Shown here piece by piece: positions 12,867 to 20,084 of a stretch of 20,084 nt of DNA (position 1 is its first letter; each line of letters starts with the position of its first letter). The notes under the pieces are model-generated. The model saw only the letters and a program-made list of their open reading frames with translations. It made no database searches and was not told where the DNA came from. The DNA lies in the IMG/VR virus record IMGVR_UViG_3300037042_005756, positions 1 to 20,084 of that record; one strand, 5' to 3'. The DNA is from a virus. A program made the translations under genes and the position numbers.

Positions 12867-13941
12867 TCATTGGAGATATCTTACTACTTTCTTCCCACTC
12901 ACTATTATCCTCAGTAACCTTTATCTCATCAATTTTTACTCCCTCACCAAACCATTCATGAGCATGGGCTGCTTTATAAGCTTTCTCATCATCTTTGTCA
13001 TCTGGAATGAATCCATGAGGTGTAACAATTACTGTTGATGTGGTAGCGATTCCACAATCAGCATGAATTTTATCGATAGCGATCTTAGTACGTTTAGCAA
13101 ATTCTACTTTCTTACCCTTATGTTGAGCGTGAATCTTACTTGTACCACTATTTGTAACATTACCAAATGTAATTACAATTGAGGCGTCCCAATACATTGT
13201 ATTACCACCTTTATTAGTCATACGAGGTTGACTCATAGGAGTTAAAGCTGGTTGAACACCTGTTTTATTAATTACAAAGAATGTGTTAGTAAATTGATAT
13301 GATTCTTTACGTGATAGTGGAATTTTCTGATTGATAAAATTACCAAACTGTGTAGCCATTGCTCCAGCATTCCACATTGGATTATTTTTACCTTGTTCAA
13401 TACTTAAATCACATGGTATAGAACCTACTGAATCCCATAAGAATAATAAATCATGAGGTAAGTTACCTTTCTTTTGTTCATCTAAAATGTCAGCCATAAA
13501 TGCTGCTACATCCTCAATTGAATTAAGAGTTGATCTATCAACATATAGAAAAAAACCTTTGTAATTTATTACTTCACCTGTAGCTTCATCAGCTTCAGCT
13601 TCACATTGAAAGCCCATTTTTTGAGCATGAGCGAAATCCCATTTCATCTCAGTAATGATAAACACCGGTAGAATGCCCATTTTCTGAGCATTCACCGCTG
13701 TTTCAATCATTAATGTTGTTTTACCTGTATCCGAGCCGCCTCTAGCTATGGTAATATGTCCCATAGGCACGCCTGGTATTGAGAGAGCGTCTTGTACTGC
13801 AGGTGAGAATGGAATCCACTTTTGGGTTTTAAAGTTAGACGATTGGTCTAGCTTTTTAGTTTTCTTGAACTTGTCAAGATCAAATGTACCCTTAATTGCT
13901 TGTGATACACTTGCATTTACACTTTTAGCGGATTTTGCCAT
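12832..13941 (-). CDS. RecA/UvsX-like recombinase
   Basis: This 369-residue RecA-family ATPase would form filaments on ssDNA and drive strand exchange and recombination-dependent replication. The Walker A loop is ARGGSDTGKTT (66-76). VFIITEMKWDF follows (core Glu near 98), then a Walker B-like strand LLFLWDSVGSIP, and an MTNKGGNTMYWDASIV stretch corresponding to loop L2 and the conserved core strand. The C-terminus is acidic (EIDNDDEQDV), as in RecA and UvsX, where such tails modulate binding. The neighbouring gp32-like protein 5 bases upstream and the nuclease overlapping downstream form a compact replication/recombination set. Confidence 0.9.
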   Translation of the reverse strand: MAKSAKSVNASVSQAIKGTFDLDKFKKTKKLDQSSNFKTQKWIPFSPAVQDALSIPGVPMGHITIARGGSDTGKTTLMIETAVNAQKMGILPVFIITEMKWDFAHAQKMGFQCEAEADEATGEVINYKGFFLYVDRSTLNSIEDVAAFMADILDEQKKGNLPHDLLFLWDSVGSIPCDLSIEQGKNNPMWNAGAMATQFGNFINQKIPLSRKESYQFTNTFFVINKTGVQPALTPMSQPRMTNKGGNTMYWDASIVITFGNVTNSGTSKIHAQHKGKKVEFAKRTKIAIDKIHADCGIATTSTVIVTPHGFIPDDKDDEKAYKAAHAHEWFGEGVKIDEIKVTEDNSEWEESSKISPMIEIDNDDEQDV

Positions 13942-13946
13942 ATTAA

Positions 13947-14750
13947 TTACTTGTTAAAAAGTTCATCAAATTCATCTTCATCAAACCCTTTTTTCTTAGT
14001 GTTAAGGGTATAGTTAGCCTTAGGAGCTTCTTGTACTGGTGTTTCAGTAACTTCTTCAGTTGTTTCTTCACCATTGTCCTCAGATGGTTCTAACCATTCC
14101 ATTAACATAGTCTTCATTTCATCAAACTCATACTTTTTATAGAGTGATAAAACATCAGGCTGTTCACTAATCCATTTCTTGATAACTTCATTGTCTTCAG
14201 TCAATGGGCTAGTTTTTGGTTTAATACGAATAGATGATTTGTTGAACTTAGTACCTGTAACTTCAGGACCAACTGTATCAACTGTTAAATCTCTACCTTC
14301 CATAATGTCGGTGTAGTCTCCGATGTCCTCATCCTCAGCAATACCTAATAATTCAAGATACATTTCCTTACCAAATTGCCACATGCGAACACCTTTTTCT
14401 TCTTCGCCACGTACAATGACAGGAACAAATACCCTCATTTTAGGTTCAATCTTCTTAGCTAATGACCAATTTTCTTTGTCACTAGTTTTACGAAGTTGCT
14501 GTGCAAACTCAACAATTGGATCTTTTTCTCCAAAGTTAGTTAATGCTAACATGGTTTTGTTTCCAATACCATAATGGAACATCACTTCTCTGAATGGATT
14601 TGCTTTGTTAAGTTTAGATGGAACAATACGAATCACTGATTTGCCAACAGGTGGAACCCAGAAATTCTTGGCGCGGTCATCTTTGTTACCGCCGCCTTTA
14701 CCTTTGTTTTGCAACGATTGCATACGTTGCTTGATAGCTTGTAAATCCAT
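13947..14750 (-). CDS. Single-stranded DNA-binding protein, gp32-like
   Basis: This 267-residue protein has the three-part plan of T4 gp32: a basic, Gln/Lys/Gly-rich N-terminus (1-30) for cooperative self-association, an OB-fold core including FWVPPVGKSVIRIVPSK (30-46) and the aromatic/basic strands around VRMWQFGKEMYLELL, and a long acidic tail (about 225-267, ending DEDEFDELFNK) that normally recruits partner proteins. The Cys/His zinc site of T4 gp32 is absent, as in several distant gp32 homologues. A hairpin lies 34 bases upstream of the start codon and may be an autogenous control site. The gene heads the recombinase-nuclease-helicase run. Confidence 0.88.
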   Translation of the reverse strand: MDLQAIKQRMQSLQNKGKGGGNKDDRAKNFWVPPVGKSVIRIVPSKLNKANPFREVMFHYGIGNKTMLALTNFGEKDPIVEFAQQLRKTSDKENWSLAKKIEPKMRVFVPVIVRGEEEKGVRMWQFGKEMYLELLGIAEDEDIGDYTDIMEGRDLTVDTVGPEVTGTKFNKSSIRIKPKTSPLTEDNEVIKKWISEQPDVLSLYKKYEFDEMKTMLMEWLEPSEDNGEETTEEVTETPVQEAPKANYTLNTKKKGFDEDEFDELFNK

Positions 14751-14783
14751 AACTGTTTATTATTTTAGAATTAAATATAAGAT

Positions 14784-14806
14784 AAGTTAAGCCGAAGGCC
14801 AAACTT
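14784..14806 (-). promoter_or_regulatory. Leader hairpin upstream of the gp32-like gene
   Basis: Arms AAGTT (14784-14788) plus GCC (14791-14793) pair with GGC (14797-14799) plus AACTT (14802-14806), enclosing a 3-base loop. One G-U pair and one mismatch lie between the two stem parts. It overlaps the stop codon of the upstream gene and ends 34 bases before the gp32-like ATG, and the spacer is unstructured and A/U-rich. T4 gp32 represses its own mRNA through a leader structure at a similar distance; whether this one does so is inference. No U run follows, so a terminator role is unlikely. Confidence 0.45.
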
Positions 14807-15230
14807 AGAGATTGATAATCTTATAGATAGTTGTTTCCAACTTTCTAAGATCAGGACCATTAGTTAATAAGATAGTGTTCTTATAATCAGTCCATTCAAC
14901 TTTATAACTAGGATCAGCATAACCATTATTTAATGTTTTGATTAAAGTATTCAACGCATTAATAGTATATAATGTGTTTGACTCTTTCTTGCGGTGTAAC
15001 AATATAGTATTAGGTAATACAGAAGTTGTACTCATATTACCTGGATCAATATTATATGTACAGATAAATTCATCACTATCCTTAGACTCTAAAATAAAAA
15101 TTTTATTGAATAAGATAGAATAACGAGATGTAATAACCTCAATTGTTTTTTCTATGTCTTCTTTCTTTGAGAAAGTTGCAAAAAGCTTATTAGCCATTTC
15201 TTCAGCCGTTAACAGTATTTCGTTCGTCAT
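14805..15230 (-). CDS. Unknown protein between polymerase and gp32-like genes
   Basis: This 141-residue protein has mixed alpha/beta composition, with no Cys pairs that suggest metal binding and no membrane segment. It has an N-terminal helix (TAEEMANKLFATFSKKEDIEKTIEVI), a central beta-rich part (ILFNKIFILESK, EFICTYNI) and a C-terminal WTDYKNTILLTNG then LRKLETTIYKIINL. It lies 7 bases after the polymerase gene and its stop lies in the stem of the gp32 leader hairpin. T4 relatives place replication or transcription accessory proteins (gp59, gp33) next to gene 32, but I see no sequence basis to assign either. Confidence 0.65.
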   Translation of the reverse strand: MTNEILLTAEEMANKLFATFSKKEDIEKTIEVITSRYSILFNKIFILESKDSDEFICTYNIDPGNMSTTSVLPNTILLHRKKESNTLYTINALNTLIKTLNNGYADPSYKVEWTDYKNTILLTNGPDLRKLETTIYKIINL

Positions 15231-15237
15231 AAATATG

Positions 15238-16497
15238 TTATTTTTTTATTAAAGCACCATAGTTTTCGCCAATACTCATGCGAGTTGGAAAACCATCAGC
15301 TTCTAATTCTTGTTTAATTTTTGGTAATAGTTTAATATCTTCTTTAGCTACATCCAGTAATATTGAGTCATATGTGTATAATACTATTTTAGTTTTTTTA
15401 CCATATAGTAGTTTTAATACACGTTGTAATGTTATTGTGTTATAATATGTTTCGTAAGCCTGGATTAGATAGCTTAATATTTTATTTTTATTTGGTTCTT
15501 TTATTTGACCAGCCCATATATTAGGGCCACTAGGTAATTTTAAATGGTTAGTATGTTTAAATTCTTTCCATTGTTCATCTAACCACTCATTTAATTTACT
15601 AAAAAATGGAAACCATGCATATTCATCTCTAATACCACCATATATGTTTTGAAACATTATTTCTTTAGGTATTTCATCATATGGTTCAATCTCAAATGTA
15701 TAACCAATTGCTTTAGCAATGATGTGGGGGTGGTAAGCACTATAATCAAATTCAACAAATACATAATTATTTGGTTCAAATGATTCACGTGCGCCGTCCT
15801 TAGGTAAAGCGGCGAAATTAACGCCATTAAATGCGTTTGAAGGACGAGTAGTTGTATTATATAAATTATATTGTGTATAAACAGTATTCCCGTAAATCGA
15901 ATTATCTTTCCAAGTTAATTCAAAATGTTTATTAAACTTACGTGGATCAATACCTATACCATTTTTCTCAATTTGATAAAATACTTCAGTGTAATCAAAA
16001 TTTAAAAATAAATTATCACCATGCCATTTAGAAAAATATAATTTTTCATTTAAATAATTGTATATATTTTCCCATTTCTCATAATGTTTAGGAATAGGAA
16101 TGAGTGTATTTAATTCATTTATATAATACTTGTCATGATTAAAATCAATATGTACTTTAGTGTCATATTCTGACTCATCAACATAACCATTAAAATTTAT
16201 ATCAATTAAATTATCACCAGGTAAAAAATATAAATGAAATTTCTTATCTAAAACATAGACAGTATCAATACCACGTATGAATTGTCTAACTATTTCCCAA
16301 TCTAATTTAAATGCTTCACTATGGTCTATAGGTAATATATAACCTTTTTCTCCATCATGATAATATACTAAACATGGTTTAGTTAAAGATGGATGACGAT
16401 TATCATTTGTTGTAATAATATTGACAAAACATTTGTTTGATTCTGATTTGTCAAATAGATATTTTAGTTGTTCTTCTGTTTCAACAATGTAATACAT
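15238..16497 (-). CDS. Reduced, divergent family-A DNA polymerase
   Basis: This is a 419-residue protein, against about 700 or more for T7 gp5 and 600 for Klenow. The pre-motif A block (TRPSNAFNGVNFAALPKDG, 217-235, then ARESFEP) is strongly family A. Motif A is FDYSAYHPHIIA (250-261) with catalytic Asp251; His256 stands where the steric-gate Glu normally is. Motif B is KEIMFQNIYGG (278-288), keeping Lys, Phe and Tyr-Gly but with Asp274 where the first Arg is expected. Motif C is LYTYDSILLD (373-382), with Tyr-Asp-Ser replacing His-Asp-Glu and Asp377 kept. The N-terminal about 110 residues look like a remnant exonuclease fold with NIITT (26-30) in place of DTETT. Thumb and fingers are shortened. 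Confidence 0.82.
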   Translation of the reverse strand: MYYIVETEEQLKYLFDKSESNKCFVNIITTNDNRHPSLTKPCLVYYHDGEKGYILPIDHSEAFKLDWEIVRQFIRGIDTVYVLDKKFHLYFLPGDNLIDINFNGYVDESEYDTKVHIDFNHDKYYINELNTLIPIPKHYEKWENIYNYLNEKLYFSKWHGDNLFLNFDYTEVFYQIEKNGIGIDPRKFNKHFELTWKDNSIYGNTVYTQYNLYNTTTRPSNAFNGVNFAALPKDGARESFEPNNYVFVEFDYSAYHPHIIAKAIGYTFEIEPYDEIPKEIMFQNIYGGIRDEYAWFPFFSKLNEWLDEQWKEFKHTNHLKLPSGPNIWAGQIKEPNKNKILSYLIQAYETYYNTITLQRVLKLLYGKKTKIVLYTYDSILLDVAKEDIKLLPKIKQELEADGFPTRMSIGENYGALIKK

Positions 16498-16527
16498 AAC
16501 CTTTATTATAGGCTAAATATAACAAGG

Positions 16528-17115
16528 TTAACTTGGCTTGCCAAACTGGATTAAGTCTGTAAAATATAGAGATAAGTTAGGTATGAATTTTTCAGCCTCT
16601 TGAATTGATCTTTTGTTAGTGTCAATTATACCTGAGGCTATTCTGATATTGTCTTTATAAGTATCATGTAATGGACCTGTTAATTTCCAAGTGACATTAG
16701 CAAATTTATATAATGTTTGTAAATCATTACTTTGAACTACTTGATTATATTTATCAGATTTTACCTCAATAAAATCGTTTAATCGAGTACTAATAGTTGG
16801 TTTTAATACAAATCGTATGAAATAACCATTATTATAGTCCTGTTGTGTAGGCATTATAAAATCAGCTGTGAATGCTGTTTTAGGTAATGAGTTTGGATTA
16901 AGTGTAGAGTAAATGCCTCCAAATATATTAGTGTTAGATGATTGAGATACACTTTCTAATTCAACACTATTACTAGTCCATGTTTGTCCAGTATAAAACT
17001 TATTATCAGTAGTTGTGAAATAATATCCACTATAAGCTTGACCATTTGATTTAATAATGAAATCTCCCCCATTAGTAAACCCACTAGATATAATATTTGA
17101 TACTGGTATATACAT
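16528..17115 (-). CDS. Putative virion structural protein
   Basis: This 195-residue beta-rich protein has no catalytic motif. The N-terminal part (SSGFTNGGDFIIKSNGQAY, 10-28, then SGYYFTTTDNKFYTGQTW, 29-46) follows a pattern seen repeatedly in virion proteins of marine tailed phages, where a strand ending Tyr-x-Gly-Tyr-Tyr is followed by Tyr-Thr-Gly. The C-terminus is more helical (KRSIQEAEKFIPNLSLYF). Its start is 2 bases after the stop of the large baseplate-like gene, so the two are probably made together and may be partners in the tail. No specific T4 counterpart can be named. Confidence 0.65.
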   Translation of the reverse strand: MYIPVSNIISSGFTNGGDFIIKSNGQAYSGYYFTTTDNKFYTGQTWTSNSVELESVSQSSNTNIFGGIYSTLNPNSLPKTAFTADFIMPTQQDYNNGYFIRFVLKPTISTRLNDFIEVKSDKYNQVVQSNDLQTLYKFANVTWKLTGPLHDTYKDNIRIASGIIDTNKRSIQEAEKFIPNLSLYFTDLIQFGKPS

Positions 17116-17117
17116 GA

Positions 17118-20084
17118 TTAATATATAGAAAATACTTTTCCAGCGTTTAATTCTGTTTTACTTGGTAAGAATTGAGCATCTATACTACTAAAAAATCCTG
17201 AATCTACTATATAATTATAATATATTTTAAATAAATCACTATTATTTTTTGGAAATCTATAGTAAAAAGTTTGTGGATCTGTTGTAGATACAAAAAGTCC
17301 ATCTTGTACTAAAGCATTATTATTAAAAGTATATTGAACACCACCTGTTGGAGTTGTATTACTTTTAGTAAAATCAACATAGTCTGGACTTCTAAACACA
17401 AATGAATCTTTTAACCAATCATTAGGTGATGAATTAAGTTTTAATGGAAATGATAAAAACTTATCAAGATTAGATGTTATTACAGGAACAGACACAATTT
17501 TGTTTTGTCCATTTACTGTTATTTCTGCAAACGCTCTAACATCATCAAGTGTTTTTAAATTATTTAATTTTGTAACTAAATCAGTATTTCCATCATTAGT
17601 TGCTTTAGATATAGCGGCTGGTCTCCAAACATTGGTATAGAATTTAGCTATATCTGGTTCAAATATATCTCCAAATGTTGTTGAGTTAATTTTAGCGTTT
17701 TCATATGTGTCTTCATAGCGACGAATAATATTACTGTACCTTCCATAAGTATTGTAAGCAAAAAAGTAATGATCTTTATCAGATTCATTAAAGAATTTAG
17801 CTCCAGCATCTGCTAAAGCATCAGTTGTATCTTTCCAAGTTAATGTGCTTAGTTTACTAGTGCTAACATAAGCTTTAGTATATCCATAAACATCTAAAGA
17901 TATTTTAGTCATATAATCAGCTAATACACTCCATAAAATAACATTAGATTCTCTTCTTTCAATAAGTTTACCTAACTCATTTCTAAGTTTATCTAAATCA
18001 ACTAACTCTTGTTTAATATTTTCATTATCTAGAAGACAAACCTGAGTTTTAACAGTTGTTACCCAATCATTATTTTGTAAACTATGAGATAATCCTGTTA
18101 TAATAAATCCTATATTACTAGAGCTATATTGAGACGGTAGTATATTTTTATTAATTTTAAAAATTTGTCCTTGTACTAAACCAGCTATACCATCTAATAC
18201 TATTTCTAATTCAAAAGGAATAATAGCTTTGAAATTTATATCATCTCCATTTAATTGAAGATAAAATGTTTTTAATAAAGATGAAGCATTAGATATTTCA
18301 GTTGGAGTAGGATAAGTTATTTTAGCTAAATTTCCTCCTGTATTAACACCTATACATTTACTGTTAATGTAATTTTGTAATACAATTAAGTTAGTAAATA
18401 TCTTCTTTATATAATCAAAGTAAGTTGGGTATTTATCATTCCATATTACTTTATCAAGTGCTATTCTATCTCTTAACCCACGGTTAAAGTAATTCTGAGT
18501 TGATGAGTATAAATCACCTACATTAGCATTACCTGATTGGGCAGCTATAGCCATCATAGTAGACTGAGATTCAAATACTCGGGATGATATTTTAACATCA
18601 CGACATATACTTTTTAATCCCAATAAATCAAATTCATATTTTGTTTTACCAGCTCCTTTTTCTAAATATTTAATATCAATTATTTGAGCTGAACTTTTAG
18701 TTGTATATAATTGAAAATCATTTATACCACCTAGAGCTTGAGATATTTTATTTAGTAATGTTTTTAAAAAAGATATAACTGAAACATCAGTAGTACCTCC
18801 TGACTCAGAGCGATATATTTCAAGTATTTTAGGTATAGCTATAAAAATATTACCTATTTTACCTAAAGTATTATCATCTAAAAATTGTTCATCACTTACA
18901 GTACTAGGAATATCAATATAATATGTGTTAGTATTAGGATCATACTTAGTTATTGTTTTAGGTAAAGCACCATCAGTTGGTAAACCTGTTATAAAAGTAG
19001 CTTTACTATTATATATAATGCATGTACTTGGATCTACAGAAACTGAATTTTTACTAGCTAAACAAGGTGTATCATTTGGGATTAATATTTGAGATATAGT
19101 TTTATTATTAGCATCTTTAAAATTAAAATATAAATTTAAAAGAGCTATAAAATAATCCATTTTAATATACTCAATACCAACACCACTATCTGTATTACCA
19201 TCTGTTAAAAGAAATTTACCAAAAAATTGAGTGTCTCCATTAGATGGGTATAAAGCACTTTGAATTGTTTTATTATATAATGCTGTTGTTGAACCTGAAA
19301 CAGCATATAAAGGAGCTTCAAGTCTATTTTTAAAATCATTTTTAAAGTCTGATACTGAATTATTAGTTACAATACTTGATGTTGTGGCAAATTGTCCTAC
19401 TCTATTTGGATCACTACTATTTATAAACTCAGCTGCATTAATTACAGCTGAATAATTTAACATTAATGATTCAAACAAAGATAATGGTGGAGTAGAAGTT
19501 GAAGCATCTAATGTTGACACGAAAGAAGGTCCATTGCTACTTAATTTTAAAGTAGAAATAACCTCACCTCTAGATATTAATACTGTTGTGCATTCAAAAC
19601 CTCCATTTTCCATTAATTGCCATGAAAAGTTCTTAACATAACCTAACATAGCATCATAATTACCATTTGTTGATTGATTTAATGATTCTATTTTTTTATA
19701 TACTACTTCATCTGATGTGATATCTTTGGGAGGTGATAATATATCTTTATCATAAAAAATATCAATAGTAGGAGTGTCAAAATTTCTTATAGATACATTA
19801 TCTAAAGTATTACTATAATCCTCAGTTCCATCATCTTTTTTAATAAATTTACCTGATTGTAGATACTGAGACCATCCCCATTCAAGAAGAACAGAGTAAC
19901 CTGTTCTCATGTATAATAATTCTAACTCTTCTAGTTGATGTTTATCCCAAGCATAGAATTTAACAGTAGCTTCTCTTAATGAACCATAAGCTGATTTGTT
20001 ATTTATTTGAATAGAAGTAATACCAGGTAATGGTCTATATCCAAGTGGTCTGTCTCCTCCTAAGTCAATATCAGAAGCGTAAGC
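17118..20084 (-). CDS. Large baseplate/tail-hub-like virion protein (partial, N-terminus beyond window)
   Basis: The frame is open from the right edge to 17118, giving 988 visible residues; an internal Met at 19910 is not the true start because 58 upstream codons read in frame as protein-like sequence (GYRPLPGITSIQINN, then YGSLREATVKFYAWD) that joins smoothly to ELLYMRTGYSVLLEWGWS. That join is a conserved-looking 'YMRxGYxVLLEWGW' element. A later GFIITGLSHSLQNNDWVTTVKTQ block resembles the strand pattern of tail-hub and baseplate proteins of contractile and siphovirus tails. A long, low-complexity Asn/Ser/Thr-rich middle and no enzyme motif support a structural role. Which baseplate component it is remains open. 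Confidence 0.75.
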   Translation of the reverse strand, partial: AYASDIDLGGDRPLGYRPLPGITSIQINNKSAYGSLREATVKFYAWDKHQLEELELLYMRTGYSVLLEWGWSQYLQSGKFIKKDDGTEDYSNTLDNVSIRNFDTPTIDIFYDKDILSPPKDITSDEVVYKKIESLNQSTNGNYDAMLGYVKNFSWQLMENGGFECTTVLISRGEVISTLKLSSNGPSFVSTLDASTSTPPLSLFESLMLNYSAVINAAEFINSSDPNRVGQFATTSSIVTNNSVSDFKNDFKNRLEAPLYAVSGSTTALYNKTIQSALYPSNGDTQFFGKFLLTDGNTDSGVGIEYIKMDYFIALLNLYFNFKDANNKTISQILIPNDTPCLASKNSVSVDPSTCIIYNSKATFITGLPTDGALPKTITKYDPNTNTYYIDIPSTVSDEQFLDDNTLGKIGNIFIAIPKILEIYRSESGGTTDVSVISFLKTLLNKISQALGGINDFQLYTTKSSAQIIDIKYLEKGAGKTKYEFDLLGLKSICRDVKISSRVFESQSTMMAIAAQSGNANVGDLYSSTQNYFNRGLRDRIALDKVIWNDKYPTYFDYIKKIFTNLIVLQNYINSKCIGVNTGGNLAKITYPTPTEISNASSLLKTFYLQLNGDDINFKAIIPFELEIVLDGIAGLVQGQIFKINKNILPSQYSSSNIGFIITGLSHSLQNNDWVTTVKTQVCLLDNENIKQELVDLDKLRNELGKLIERRESNVILWSVLADYMTKISLDVYGYTKAYVSTSKLSTLTWKDTTDALADAGAKFFNESDKDHYFFAYNTYGRYSNIIRRYEDTYENAKINSTTFGDIFEPDIAKFYTNVWRPAAISKATNDGNTDLVTKLNNLKTLDDVRAFAEITVNGQNKIVSVPVITSNLDKFLSFPLKLNSSPNDWLKDSFVFRSPDYVDFTKSNTTPTGGVQYTFNNNALVQDGLFVSTTDPQTFYYRFPKNNSDLFKIYYNYIVDSGFFSSIDAQFLPSKTELNAGKVFSIY

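Noticed and set aside
12682-13038. Plus-strand open frame spanning exonuclease and recombinase ends
   Set aside because: It is opposite two well-supported genes; its Phe/Leu/Ile-rich composition is typical of antisense translation in AT-rich DNA.
14323-14574. Plus-strand open frame inside the gp32-like gene
   Set aside because: It is a Ser/Pro-rich shadow of the real gene with no start context or domain.
16498-16527. Terminator or promoter between the structural gene and the polymerase gene
   Set aside because: The short spacer has only a weak inverted repeat around GTTAAC with no U run and no clear promoter.

Overview
The window reads as part of the genome of a tailed double-stranded DNA phage with a T4-like (myovirus-type) replication toolkit. 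It is AT-rich, and every convincing gene lies on the minus strand, so transcription runs from base 20084 down to base 1. The host is most likely a member of the Bacteroidota (Flavobacteriia-like). This is inferred from start codons preceded by A/T-rich stretches rather than Shine-Dalgarno sequences, and from a DUF5522-type Cys-rich protein typical of that phylum. No tRNA, CRISPR array, insertion sequence, integrase or attachment site was seen.

Layout in the direction of transcription. (1) 20084-16528: virion genes, namely a very large baseplate/tail-hub-like protein that continues past the window edge and a smaller structural protein. (2) 16497-10446: replication and recombination genes, namely a reduced and divergent family-A DNA polymerase, an unknown protein, a gp32-like ssDNA-binding protein, a RecA/UvsX recombinase, a 5'-3' exonuclease/flap nuclease and a DnaB-type helicase. 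(3) 10424-9686: a DUF6884-like protein and a small unknown protein. (4) 9606-7067: a monomeric B12-dependent (class II) ribonucleotide reductase, the DUF5522-like protein and a protein with an AT-hook-like tail. (5) 7070-2692: a 7-deazaguanine cluster of queD, an unknown gene, a DpdA/TGT-like transglycosylase, queC, queE, small membrane and Smr proteins, and folE. (6) 2692-1101: a purine-type phosphoribosyltransferase, a GT-A glycosyltransferase and a dUTPase/dCTP-deaminase-fold protein, ending at a clear intrinsic terminator (1034-1070). (7) 1019-1: a LamG-domain virion or adhesion protein with a Thr-Pro repeat linker, then the start of another gene cut by the window edge.

The central story is a compact pathway to modify guanine in phage DNA. 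GTP is converted by FolE, QueD, QueE and QueC to a 7-deazaguanine base, which DpdA is predicted to swap into DNA in place of guanine. Many of these genes overlap by 1-4 bases, suggesting coupled translation. Three of the enzymes are unusual: QueC has lost all four zinc-binding cysteines, QueE carries a 35-residue insertion inside its iron-sulfur motif, and QueD lacks two of the usual zinc histidines. A phosphoribosyltransferase coupled to folE may recycle the guanine released by DpdA back toward GTP. The polymerase is also odd, with a degenerate exonuclease region, His in place of the usual steric-gate Glu, and a Tyr-Asp-Ser motif C.

Several RNA hairpins stand out against the AT-rich background: one in the gp32 leader, one ahead of the ribonucleotide reductase, a long one inside the exonuclease gene and one inside queE. 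No stretch of more than about 100 bases lacks a gene or a described element.
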